NCBI GenBank assembly: GCA_945860095.1
Contig: CAMAPP010000006.1
Location: 1 to 44,456, forward strand
Length of the DNA: 44,456 nt
Direction: 5' to 3'
From: Rhizobium sp. Q54
GTDB taxonomy: Bacteria > Pseudomonadota > Alphaproteobacteria > CADEGL01
Below, piece by piece: positions 23,276 through 31,105 of the stretch. The number at the start of each line of letters is the position of its first letter. Position 1 is the first letter of the stretch. A model generated the notes under the pieces. The model saw nothing but the letters and a program-made list of their open reading frames with translations. It ran no database searches and had not been told where the DNA came from. A program made the position numbers and the translations under genes.

Positions 23276-24127
23276 TCAGCGTTGCGCCTTGCCGGCCAAA
23301 GCGAAATCGAGCAATGCGTCCGGCTCGGCGGCGAGCGCGCGGTAGAGATCGGGCCGGCGGTCGCGCAAGACCGGCCAGCGCGTGCGCGCCTCCATCAGCT
23401 TCGCCCGGTCGATCTCGGCCACGAGCAAGGCCTCGTCCCGTCCGTCGCCGCTGGCGAGCACTCGGCCCGCGGGATCGGCGATCAGGCTGTGCCCGCCCAT
23501 CTGCCAATCGCCCTCGCGGCCGACCTTATTGGCGGCCGCGAGATAGGCGCCGTTCTCGAAGGCGCGCGTGCGCAGCATTTCCTGGAACATCTCGGTGCGC
23601 GAGGTCGCGTAGGGCGCAAGCAAAAGCTCCGCGCCGTTGACCGTCAGCGCGCGTGCGGTCTCGGGAAAGCCCATGTCGTAGCAAATGCCGATGCCGACCC
23701 GCCACGCGTCGAGGCCGTAGGTGTCGAGCCGCGAGCCGTAACGGAAAAACAGCTTCTCCAGGCTTTTGACTCCGGCGGGATGAATCTTGCGAAACCGGAA
23801 GCGGATCGCCCCGTCGGGGTCGATGTGGAAGGCGGTGTCGAAATAAAGTCCCGGCCCCGCGATCTCGTAGATCGTCGCCACGACGTGAACCTTGGCGCGT
23901 TGCGCGCTCGCGCGCACGGTCTCGAGGCTCGGGCCGGTTTCGGCCTCGGCCAGGCGCGTCCACGCCATGTCGCGATACTGGGCGAAATAAATCGTGTTGA
24001 AGAATTCGGGCAGCAGCACGAGTTCGCAGCCGTGCTCGCTCGCCGCGCGCGCGATGTAGTCGCAGGCCTTGGCGACATTGGCCGCGACGTCGAGACCGCT
24101 GGTCATTTGGATAACGCCGAGCTTCAT
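23276..24127 (-). CDS. Carbon-nitrogen hydrolase (nitrilase superfamily)
   Basis: A 283-aa cytosolic amidase. The Glu-Lys-Cys triad is Glu41 (LLPEFFNT), Lys114 (FRKIHPAG) and Cys149 (GIGICYDMGFPE). The layout and RTRAFENGAYLAAANKVG region resemble N-carbamoylputrescine amidase and beta-ureidopropionase-type enzymes. Start: ATG 24127 at the beginning of MKLGVIQMTS. Beside a nucleoside transporter, a role in pyrimidine or carbamoyl-compound breakdown is plausible but not proved; a general amidase is the alternative. Confidence 0.9.
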   Translation of the reverse strand: MKLGVIQMTSGLDVAANVAKACDYIARAASEHGCELVLLPEFFNTIYFAQYRDMAWTRLAEAETGPSLETVRASAQRAKVHVVATIYEIAGPGLYFDTAFHIDPDGAIRFRFRKIHPAGVKSLEKLFFRYGSRLDTYGLDAWRVGIGICYDMGFPETARALTVNGAELLLAPYATSRTEMFQEMLRTRAFENGAYLAAANKVGREGDWQMGGHSLIADPAGRVLASGDGRDEALLVAEIDRAKLMEARTRWPVLRDRRPDLYRALAAEPDALLDFALAGKAQR

Positions 24128-24319
24128 GGCGGGGCCTATCGTGGTGCCGGCCGGGCAGCGCGCCCGGCCTGGGGTCCAGTGTGGAAGGGGGCATGCATCG
24201 CGCGCAAGGGTGGCGGCGATTGGACTGGATTCGCCCGGCGCCCTTGCCCAGGATGATCCGGGGCCGGGCGGCTTGATATCCGGCGGGTGCGCCGCCTGGG
24301 GGCGGTTGGGGGGCAAGGC

Positions 24320-26761
24320 ATGAAATCGCACGCACGCGCGGTGGTGATCGGAGGCGGCGCGGTCGGCTGCTCGATTCTTTACCATCTGACCGCCGCCGGC
24401 TGGTCCGATGTCGTCCTGCTCGAACGCGGCGAGTTGACCGAGGGCTCGACCTGGCACGCGGCCGGTCTTTTGCCGTTGTTCAACATGTCGTATGCGACCG
24501 GGCAGATGCATCTCTACTCGATCGAGCTTTACACGCGCCTTGCCGCCGAATTCGGCCGCGATGTGGGTTTCAAGCGCGTGGGCAATCTGCGCATGGCGCG
24601 CACGCCCGCGCGCATGGACGAGTTCCAGACCTATGCCACGACCGCGGACGCGATCGGCGTGCCGTACGAATGGTGGTCGCCCCAGGACATCAAGGACCGC
24701 TTTCCGCTGGTCAACGTCGAAGGCTTGGCGGGCTCGCTGTTCCATCCCACGGACGGCTATATCAATGCCGCCGACATCACGCTTCTGCTCGCCGATGCCG
24801 CGCGCAAGGGCGGTGCCACCATTTATCGCCAGACCGAGGCGAACGCGATCACGCGCGCGGCCTCGGGCGAATGGCGCATCGCCACGAATAAGGGCGAGAT
24901 CGCCTGCGAGGTCGTGATCGCCGCCACCGGCAATCACGCCCGGCGCACGGCGGCGATGGTCGGCCTTTCGATTCCCGCGATCCCCGTCGAACACCAATAC
25001 ATCGTGACCGGCGAGATTCCGGAGATCGTCGCCTGGCGGAAATCAGGCAAGCCCGAACACCCGATCCTGCGCGACGCCGACGCGCGGTGGTACATGCGCG
25101 AGGAGCGCGGCGGCCTCATCCTCGGCCCGTACGAGCGCGGCGCGCCCGCCTGGGGCGTGCACGGCGTGCCCGAGGGCTTCCGCGCCCATTTGCTCCCGCC
25201 CGATCTCGACCGCCTGGAATGGCACATCCAGGAAGCCTTCCACCGCATGCCGTGCTTCGAGAAGGGCGGGGTGAAGACGGTGTATAACGGCCCCATCTGC
25301 TACACCCCGGACGGCAATCCCCTCCTGGGGCGCGCGCCGGGGCTCGAGAATTTCTACTTCGCCGAGGGCTTCTCGTTCGGTATCACGGCGGCGGGCGGGG
25401 CGGGCAAATATCTCGCCCAAACGATCGTCGCGGGCGAGGCGGAGATTGACATGCTGGCCCTCGATCCTCGGCGCTTCGGCGCCTGGGCGCCGAGACCGTA
25501 CGCGGTGAAGAAGAACGAAGAGGCCTACGAGCATATCTTTGCCCTCCATTACCCTGACGAGGAGCGCCCCGCGGCGCGGCCCTTGCGCACCTGGCCGAGC
25601 TACGACCGGCTGAAGGCCCGCGGCGCGGTGTTCGGCCAGCGCTTCGGCTGGGAACGGCCGAACTTCTTCGGCCCCGCGGACGATCCCGCGTTCGGCGAGC
25701 AATGGTCGTTCCGGCGCTCGAATTGGTGGCCGTACGTGAAGGCGGAGGCCGAGGCGATACGGTCGAATGTCGGGCTTATCGAGGCGTCCACCTTCGCCAA
25801 ATATCTCGCCTCCGGCCCCGGCGCGAACGATTGGCTCGACGCCCTGCTCGCGAACAAGCTGCCGCAGAAGGACGGGCGCATCCAACTCGCGCACGCCTGC
25901 ACCGCGCGCGGCGGGGTGCGCTCGGAATTCACCATCATGCGCGACGGTCCGGACGCGCTTTATCTCGTGGGCGGCGGGGCGGCGGAAAGTTACGACTGGG
26001 ATTACCTGCGGCGCACCATGCCCAAGGACGGCTCGGTCTCGCTCCAGCGCGTGACCACCCAGTACGGTGTCTTTGTCGTCGCGGGGCCCAAGGCGCGCGA
26101 GGTTCTGGCGCCGCTCGTCGATGGACTCGAACTCACGAACGCCGCGTTTCCCTGGCTCACCGGCCGGCACGCGACGTTGGGCATGGCGCCGGTGCGCCTG
26201 ATGCGCGTCAATTACGTGGGCGAACTCGGTTGGGAGATTCACCATCCGGTCGAATACCAGAATCATCTGTTCGATCTCTTGATGGAGGCGGGCAAACCCC
26301 ATGGCATGGCGTTGGCCGGCATGCGCGCGATGAATTGGCTGCGCCTCGAGAAAACCTATCGCGGCTGGGGCTCGGAGCTGTCGAAGGAGGTTTCGGCCTG
26401 GGAAAGCGGCATCGATCGCTTCGTGCGCCTGGACAAGAACCGCGATTTCGTCGGTCGGGCCGCGCTTGCCGAGCGGCGCGGCAAATTGGCGTGGCAACTC
26501 GTGACGCTGTTGATCGAGGGGCCGGAGGACGCCGATCCTTGGGGGGTGGAATCGATTTGGGCCGGCGACAAGGTTGTTGGCCGCGCGACGGGCGGGGGCT
26601 ATTCGGTGCATTTCAAGACCCAGATCGCGCTGGCCTTCGTGCGGCCCGAGCATGCCCAAACCGGGCGCGCGCTTTCGATCAAGATGCTCGGGCGGCATTT
26701 TCCCGCGCGCGTCGTCGAGGAAAGCCCTTACGATCCCGACAACGCGCGTCTTCGAGCCTGA
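24320..26761 (+). CDS. FAD-dependent dimethylglycine/sarcosine dehydrogenase-like protein with GcvT domain
   Basis: An 813-aa two-module enzyme. N-terminal DAO domain: VVIGGGAVGCS (8-18) binds FAD, and His46 in GSTWHAAGL is the position that carries covalent FAD in DMGDH and SDH. A linker domain (~370-440) is followed by a GcvT-like folate-binding domain and its C-terminal barrel (AFVRPEHAQTGRALS). At the GcvT position that normally reads DxS the sequence is EASTFAKYL, Glu instead of Asp. It probably demethylates an N-methylated amino acid, passing the methyl group to tetrahydrofolate. GGGGGG lies before the ATG. The MFS gene starts 24 bp downstream. Confidence 0.88.
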   Translation: MKSHARAVVIGGGAVGCSILYHLTAAGWSDVVLLERGELTEGSTWHAAGLLPLFNMSYATGQMHLYSIELYTRLAAEFGRDVGFKRVGNLRMARTPARMDEFQTYATTADAIGVPYEWWSPQDIKDRFPLVNVEGLAGSLFHPTDGYINAADITLLLADAARKGGATIYRQTEANAITRAASGEWRIATNKGEIACEVVIAATGNHARRTAAMVGLSIPAIPVEHQYIVTGEIPEIVAWRKSGKPEHPILRDADARWYMREERGGLILGPYERGAPAWGVHGVPEGFRAHLLPPDLDRLEWHIQEAFHRMPCFEKGGVKTVYNGPICYTPDGNPLLGRAPGLENFYFAEGFSFGITAAGGAGKYLAQTIVAGEAEIDMLALDPRRFGAWAPRPYAVKKNEEAYEHIFALHYPDEERPAARPLRTWPSYDRLKARGAVFGQRFGWERPNFFGPADDPAFGEQWSFRRSNWWPYVKAEAEAIRSNVGLIEASTFAKYLASGPGANDWLDALLANKLPQKDGRIQLAHACTARGGVRSEFTIMRDGPDALYLVGGGAAESYDWDYLRRTMPKDGSVSLQRVTTQYGVFVVAGPKAREVLAPLVDGLELTNAAFPWLTGRHATLGMAPVRLMRVNYVGELGWEIHHPVEYQNHLFDLLMEAGKPHGMALAGMRAMNWLRLEKTYRGWGSELSKEVSAWESGIDRFVRLDKNRDFVGRAALAERRGKLAWQLVTLLIEGPEDADPWGVESIWAGDKVVGRATGGGYSVHFKTQIALAFVRPEHAQTGRALSIKMLGRHFPARVVEESPYDPDNARLRA

Positions 26762-26785
26762 CGCCGAGGGCGGCGGAGCGGTGCC

Positions 26786-28315
26786 ATGACCGACAATCCG
26801 CCGCGGTCGACGCAGGCAATCACCGGTTCCAAGCGCTGGCTGGCCTTCCTTGCCGCGACATTCGGTTCGGCGTCCCAAGTGTTGACCCTCGCGGTATCGG
26901 GCGGGGCGCTGCCGTACATGCAAGGCGCGTTCTCCGCCGCGCCCGATCAAATGGCGTGGGTGCTGACGTCGTTCGTCATCGGCACGACGGTTGCGACCGC
27001 GTTTTCGGGCTGGCTTGCCACGAGGTTCGGGCGCAAGCGGTTCTATTTGGTTTCGGCCGCCGGGTTCACGATCGCAACGATGATGTGCGGCTTCGCCACC
27101 TCGCTGTCCCAGGCGGTGCTCTTTCGCACGCTTCAAGGCATGTTCAGCGCGCCCTTGTCGCCGCTCGGCCAGGCGATCGTGCTCGACTGCTTTGCGCGGG
27201 AGAAACAGGGCTTCGCCGTCGGCGTCTGGAGCTTGGGCTCGGTTTCGGGCGCATTGATCGGGCCCTATATCGGCGGCCTCCTGGTCGAGGCCCATGGCTG
27301 GCCGTGGCTGTTCTTTCTCACCATGCCCGCGAGCGCGATGGCCTTCGTCATGTGTTGGGCCTTCGTGCCGGATGTACCGCCCGATCGCGGCCGGCATCTC
27401 GGCTTCGTCGGCTTTGGCGCCATCGTCGTCGCGATTTCGGCGATGCAGCTCGCGCTCAATCGCGGCGAGCGTCTCGACTGGTTCGATTCGACCGAGATCG
27501 TGATCGAGATCGCGGTGGCGACGATCGCCTTCTATCTGTTCGTTGCCCATACCGCCTTGGCGCGTCGACCGTTCGTCGATCGCTCCCTGTTCGTCAATCG
27601 CAATTACGCGATCGGCGCCGCGCTTATCTTCGTCTTCGGCGCGCTCAATTTCCTCCAGATGTTCATGATCCCCGTCCTGCTGCAAACCCTTGGCGGCTAC
27701 ACCATTGTCGATTCGGGTTATTTTCTTGGCTGGCGCGCGGCGGGCCTCATCCTCAGCATGTTGATTTTGGTGCCGGTGATCGATCGGATCGACGTGCGCC
27801 TGTCCTTCGTCGGTGGTTTTTTGTTCCAGGTGGCCTCGGCCTGGAGCATGTCGCGATGGACGCTCGATATTCGCGGCACGGACGTGGCGTTCACGATCTT
27901 CCTTCAAGGCGTGTGTTCGGGCATTGCCTTCATTCCGATTACCATGATGGCGTTCTCGACCTTGCCCGCGCGCTTGCGCGACGACGGCGCGGCCATGTTT
28001 TTCCTCATGATGACGCTCGGCACCGCGACCGGCACGGCCGCGATCTTCAACGTGTTGACGCGCAGCATCAAGATCAACCGCGAGGAACTGGGCGCACAGA
28101 TTTCGGTTTTCGGTTCGGTTTTCCGCCACGGCGCGGCGCCCCATCCGGCCGAGCGTCTGGCCTCCCTGGACGCCGAGGTGCTGCGGCAATCGGCGATGAT
28201 TGCCTACAATAACAGCTTTCTTTTAATCGCCGTCGCGACGCTTGCGGTATTGCCGCTCGCGGTGTTCGTGCGCATGCCGAAGGCGAAAGCGATGGACAAG
28301 GCCGCGGATAGCTAG
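26786..28315 (+). CDS. DHA2-family MFS transporter (EmrB/QacA-type)
   Basis: A 509-aa inner-membrane protein with about 14 hydrophobic segments, the number typical of DHA2 exporters. The loop after TM2 is GWLATRFGRKRFYL (MFS motif A) and TM5 contains GALIGPYIGGLLVEAHGW (motif C-like, antiporter signature). The N-terminus is cytosolic and polar. Such proteins expel drugs or metabolites with protons. It follows the dehydrogenase gene by 24 bp and precedes the deacetylase by four bases, so it belongs to this operon. Substrate unknown. Confidence 0.92.
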   Translation: MTDNPPRSTQAITGSKRWLAFLAATFGSASQVLTLAVSGGALPYMQGAFSAAPDQMAWVLTSFVIGTTVATAFSGWLATRFGRKRFYLVSAAGFTIATMMCGFATSLSQAVLFRTLQGMFSAPLSPLGQAIVLDCFAREKQGFAVGVWSLGSVSGALIGPYIGGLLVEAHGWPWLFFLTMPASAMAFVMCWAFVPDVPPDRGRHLGFVGFGAIVVAISAMQLALNRGERLDWFDSTEIVIEIAVATIAFYLFVAHTALARRPFVDRSLFVNRNYAIGAALIFVFGALNFLQMFMIPVLLQTLGGYTIVDSGYFLGWRAAGLILSMLILVPVIDRIDVRLSFVGGFLFQVASAWSMSRWTLDIRGTDVAFTIFLQGVCSGIAFIPITMMAFSTLPARLRDDGAAMFFLMMTLGTATGTAAIFNVLTRSIKINREELGAQISVFGSVFRHGAAPHPAERLASLDAEVLRQSAMIAYNNSFLLIAVATLAVLPLAVFVRMPKAKAMDKAADS

Positions 28316-28319
28316 AGAG

Positions 28320-28343
28320 ATGGAGATGGAGATGGAGATGGAC
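28320..28343 (+). repeat. 6-bp tandem repeat (ATGGAG) at a gene start
   Basis: Three ATGGAG units followed by ATGGAC give start codons at 28320, 28326, 28332 and 28338. Every unit holds both an ATG and a GGAG. Loss or gain of units keeps the frame and changes only the number of Met-Glu pairs and potential ribosome sites. Confidence 0.9.
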
Positions 28344-29234
28344 GCAACCGACATGCAGCCATGGCAATGGCCGGAAGAACGCTGGCGTCGGATCGTCGAG
28401 CGCGTGCGCGCCGGACGCAGGCTTGCGCCCCGGGCGTGGAAGGACGGCGCGCGATGCGCGGTTGCGCTGTCGTTCGATTCCGATCACGAGACGAGCGATC
28501 TGCGCGATGGCGGCCAGTCCATCGGCCGCCTGGCCTGGGGCCAGTACGGCTCGCGCGTGGGCGTGCCGCGCATTTTGGCGGTCTTGGCGCGTCACGGCGT
28601 GCCGGCGTCGTTCTACGTTCCGGCGGTGTCCGCGCTACTCCATCCCGAGGAACAGCGCCGCATCGTCGCCGAAGGCCACGAAATCGGCATCCATGGCTGG
28701 ATTCACGAATTCAACTCGGCCCTGCCGCAAGCGGCCGAGCGCGACTTGATGCTGCGTTCCGCCGACACGCTCGAGGCCGTGTCCGGCCAGCGGCCGGTCG
28801 GCGTGCGCACGCCGTCTTGGGACTTCACCCCCCATACCCTGGGCATCGAGCGGGACATGGGTCTGCTCTACGATTCGTCCTTGATGGCGGACGAGGATTG
28901 CTACGAATTGCTGCTCGATGGCCAGCCCACCGGCGTGATCGAGCTGCCTGTCGAGTGGATCCGCGACGACGCGCCCTATTTCTTCATGAATCGCGCGTCG
29001 TCCCAGCGGCCCTATACGGCGCCCGAGGCCGTGTTCGACATCTTCCGGCGCGAATTCGACATGGCCTACGAGGAGGGCGGGGTCTTTCAATTGACCATGC
29101 ATCCGCACGTCATCGGCTATCGCTCGCGCATCTGGATTCTCGACGAGATCGTGCGGCACGCCAAATCGAAACCGGACGTCTGGTTCGCCACGCACGCCGA
29201 CGTGGTGCGCTGGGCCAAGGCACATGCCGCATGA
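28320..29234 (+). CDS. Polysaccharide deacetylase-family protein (PuuE-like)
   Basis: A 304-aa NodB-fold hydrolase. Motif 1 is VALSFDSDHET (catalytic and metal Asp), motif 2 is IGIHGWIHEF (metal His pair), motif 3 is RTPSWDFTP, and the C-terminal LTMHPHVIGYRSRI carries the catalytic His. Allantoinase-like (PuuE) and peptidoglycan-deacetylase-like members share this layout and need no signal peptide, as here. The start lies in an ATGGAG repeat; the last ATG (28338) has GGAG six bases upstream, so the true start could be any of four. It is four bases after the MFS stop. Purine/ureide or N-acyl substrates are possible. Confidence 0.87.
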   Translation: MEMEMEMDATDMQPWQWPEERWRRIVERVRAGRRLAPRAWKDGARCAVALSFDSDHETSDLRDGGQSIGRLAWGQYGSRVGVPRILAVLARHGVPASFYVPAVSALLHPEEQRRIVAEGHEIGIHGWIHEFNSALPQAAERDLMLRSADTLEAVSGQRPVGVRTPSWDFTPHTLGIERDMGLLYDSSLMADEDCYELLLDGQPTGVIELPVEWIRDDAPYFFMNRASSQRPYTAPEAVFDIFRREFDMAYEEGGVFQLTMHPHVIGYRSRIWILDEIVRHAKSKPDVWFATHADVVRWAKAHAA

Positions 29235-29282
29235 TGCGGCGAAAGACCGGGGCACATGCCGCATGACGCGGCAAAAGAGGAG
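29219..29282 (+). repeat. 32-bp tandem duplication over a gene end
   Basis: GGCACATGCCGCATGATGCG begins at 29219 and recurs with changes at 29251 (GGCACATGCCGCATGACGCG). Copy 1 contains the last codons and the stop of the deacetylase gene; copy 2 is non-coding and ends at the ribosome site of the next gene. Each copy includes a GCCGCAT/ATGCGGC-type dyad. Confidence 0.85.
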
Positions 29283-29288
29283 ACGAAA

Positions 29289-29579
29289 ATGAAGGGACGG
29301 GTCATGCGCGTGACGCTCAAGGCAGAGGCGATCGACGAGGCGGCGCGGCGTTGGCCGGGCTATGCCGCCAATTTCAAGGGGCGAGGGCTCGAGGCGATGT
29401 ATCTTTTGGTCGACCGCGAGTCGGGCAAGGCGATGTCGGTCACGATCTGGGAAGACGAGGGCAAGATGAAGGCCAATGAGGGGCGCGCGGACGTTCAGGA
29501 TGCGCTGAGGAGTTTCGAGCCCTATTACGCCGATGCGCCGAGCTGGAGCTATTTCGACGTCGCGGCCAAGCTGGTTTAG
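29289..29579 (+). CDS. Antibiotic-biosynthesis-monooxygenase-like (dimeric alpha-beta barrel) protein, 96 aa
   Basis: A small ferredoxin-like-fold protein: RVMRVTLKAEAIDEA, GLEAMYLLVDRESGKAMSVTIWEDE and a C-terminal SFEPYYAD...YFDVAAKLV strand, as in ABM/Dabb proteins. Start: ATG 29289 with AGAGGAG six bases upstream, better than upstream in-frame codons inside a duplicated segment. It follows the deacetylase gene by 54 bp in the same direction. These proteins may be enzymes or stabilisers for small metabolites; no catalytic residue is evident. Confidence 0.8.
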   Translation: MKGRVMRVTLKAEAIDEAARRWPGYAANFKGRGLEAMYLLVDRESGKAMSVTIWEDEGKMKANEGRADVQDALRSFEPYYADAPSWSYFDVAAKLV

Positions 29580-29582
29580 CGC

Positions 29583-29705
29583 CTAGTGGCGCGAATCAAA
29601 CGCTTGAGCCCCTCTCATCGTGTTCGATCCGCGCCACATTTCAACTGGTTCGCTAGCGGCCCGGGCCGACAGACCGGGTCCGGTCCGTCGGAAGCGGACC
29701 GCTAG
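29583..29705 (+). repeat. CTAG-bounded dispersed palindromic repeat, copy 2
   Basis: This 123-bp segment is similar to the reverse complement of 11823-11958. It begins and ends with CTAG. Shared cores include TCTCATCGTGTTCGATCCGC at 29613-29632. It lies between convergent genes: its right CTAG supplies the TAG stop of the RidA gene at 29702. The left end begins three bases after the stop of the ABM-like gene. The second half is palindromic (CTAGCGG...CCGCTAG). Confidence 0.8.
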
Positions 29706-30163
29706 CGCTGCTTCTTGGCCTTCGCGCGGGCCGTGGGCGCTTTACGCGCCGCGGGGCGTGCCTTCGCCGTGCGCTTGGGAATGGCGACGGTCGCTTCGAT
29801 TTCGACCAGAAGCTCGGGATCCGCCAGGCGGACATTGCCGATAAAGGTATCCGTCGGGTAAGGCGGGCCGGGGAAAAACTCGTCCCAAAGGGAATATATC
29901 TTGTCGAGATCGGCGATCTGCACGCAGAAGACGCCGAGGCGCAGGATGTCCGTCATTCCGGCGCCGGCGGCCTCGCACAGCGCCTGGATGCGGCCGAGCG
30001 CGAGGCGGGTCTGACCCACGACGTCGCCCTTGCAGCCGACGGCGCCGTCGGGCAGGCGACCGGTTTGGCCCGAAATGAACAGGAGCCCGCCCACTCGCAG
30101 GGCGTTGGAAAACTTGCCCTTCGGCTCGTTGATCCGTTTGCTGACGACGCGCGCGATGGCCAT
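29702..30163 (-). CDS. RidA/YjgF/UK114-family protein with a basic C-terminal tail
   Basis: A 153-aa protein: LLFISGQTGRLPDG, QTRLALGRIQALCEAAGAG and LLVEIEATVAIPKR follow the RidA pattern; RidA enzymes hydrolyse reactive enamine/imine intermediates. The family's binding Arg usually lies in the strand ending E.E..A; here the region reads NVRLADPELLVEIEATVA. The last ~25 residues (AKARPAARKAPTARAKAKK) are a Lys/Ala/Arg tail uncommon in the family. GAGGGA lies five bases before the ATG. It fits amine-oxidase and dehydrogenase neighbours that make imines. The stop is provided by a dispersed repeat. Confidence 0.88.
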   Translation of the reverse strand: MAIARVVSKRINEPKGKFSNALRVGGLLFISGQTGRLPDGAVGCKGDVVGQTRLALGRIQALCEAAGAGMTDILRLGVFCVQIADLDKIYSLWDEFFPGPPYPTDTFIGNVRLADPELLVEIEATVAIPKRTAKARPAARKAPTARAKAKKQR

Positions 30164-30171
30164 GGCGGTCC

Positions 30172-30298
30172 CTCGTTTTTGTGAGGTTGGGGTTTTCGTG
30201 AGGTTGGGAGTTGTTGCGAGGCCGGATTTTCGTGAGGTCTCGGGGTTTTCGTGAGGCGGGGGTTATTGCGAGGCCGGGTTTTTTTCTGAGGCTGGATT
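30172..30298. repeat. ~17-bp tandem repeat, 7 degenerate copies
   Basis: Units close to GTTTTCGTGAGGTTGGG, with GAGG at 30183, 30200, 30218, 30234, 30253, 30270 and 30288. The array starts just upstream of the RidA start codon and ends near the start of the HpnM gene, so it occupies the divergent promoter region. Unit length varies from 16 to 19 bp. Confidence 0.85.
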
Positions 30299-30353
30299 GC
30301 GAAAGACTGCTGACGTATCCGCGGCTCTCTGGCATCCTGCCCCTACCCTGCCC

Positions 30354-31037
30354 ATGCCGCCAAGAACTTTTCCCCGCTCCGGCTCGCCGATCTTGCAGCG
30401 CCTCGTCCAGGCGCTTCGCGTGCCGTATGCCGCGCTTGCGGGCGCCGTGTTCGCGGGCGCTGTGTTCGCGGGCCTGTGGGCGGCGCCGGTTCGCGCGCAG
30501 GAAGGCTCGCCCAAGTCGGTGGTCGAGGGTTTCTATACCGCACTCGTTCAGGTGATGAAGCAGGGTCCGCAGCTCGGCTATCACGGGCGTCACGCCAAGC
30601 TCGACCCGGTGATCGACAAGGCCTTCCATCTCGCGGTCATGGGCCGCGTCGCCATCGGCCCGCAGTGGAGCCAACTCAACCCCGATCAGCAGCAGCGCGC
30701 GATCGACGCCTTTCACCGCTTCACCGTCGCCAATTACGCCGCGCAGTTTTCGTCCTTCGACGGCGAAAAATTCGAGATCGGAAAGGAAAGCACGGCCACG
30801 AACGACAACATCATGGTCGAGACGCGTCTCGTGCTCGCGGACGGCGAATCCTTCAGGCTCAACTATCTCATGCGAAAATACGAGCGGGGCTGGCGCATCG
30901 TCGACGTCTATCTCGACGGCACCGCCAGCGAGGTCGTCCGCCGTCGATCGGAATTTAGCTCCGTGCTTTCGCGCCAAGGCATCGAAGGCCTGATCCGCAT
31001 GATCGACCAGCGCATCGAGGCGCTCTCGAAGGGTTGA
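30354..31037 (+). CDS. hpnM: HpnM/MlaC-like periplasmic protein
   Basis: A member of the MlaC/Ttg2 substrate-binding family, which carries lipids through the periplasm; HpnM members accompany hopanoid genes. A signal peptide covers residues 1-46 (core ALAGAVFAGAVFAGLWAAP, cleaved after VRAQ). The mature part has SVVEGFYTALVQVMKQG, DPVIDKAFHLAVMGRVAIG and VDVYLDGTASEVVRRRSEF, typical of HpnM. Start is uncertain: ATG 30354 or a TTG at 30297. A 15-bp repeat at 30438-30467 lengthens the signal-peptide core. It is convergent with hpnN, which supports the assignment. Confidence 0.85.
   Translation: MPPRTFPRSGSPILQRLVQALRVPYAALAGAVFAGAVFAGLWAAPVRAQEGSPKSVVEGFYTALVQVMKQGPQLGYHGRHAKLDPVIDKAFHLAVMGRVAIGPQWSQLNPDQQQRAIDAFHRFTVANYAAQFSSFDGEKFEIGKESTATNDNIMVETRLVLADGESFRLNYLMRKYERGWRIVDVYLDGTASEVVRRRSEFSSVLSRQGIEGLIRMIDQRIEALSKG
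30438..30467 (+). repeat. 15-bp in-frame duplication in the HpnM signal peptide
   Basis: GCGGGCGCCGTGTTC (30438-30452) is followed by GCGGGCGCTGTGTTC (30453-30467) and a partial third copy. It encodes A-G-A-V-F twice, extending the hydrophobic core of the signal peptide by five residues. Confidence 0.85.
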
Positions 31038-31105
31038 TGGGCCGATGGGGGATGATGGGCCGGTACGGGTAGAGGAGCCGGTGCCTGGGCCAGGTCGAAA
31101 GGGGA

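Noticed and set aside
25043-28189. A 1048-codon open frame on the minus strand
   Set aside because: Opposite to the dehydrogenase and MFS genes, which have clear motifs; the antisense product is His/Arg/Gly-rich with no family pattern.
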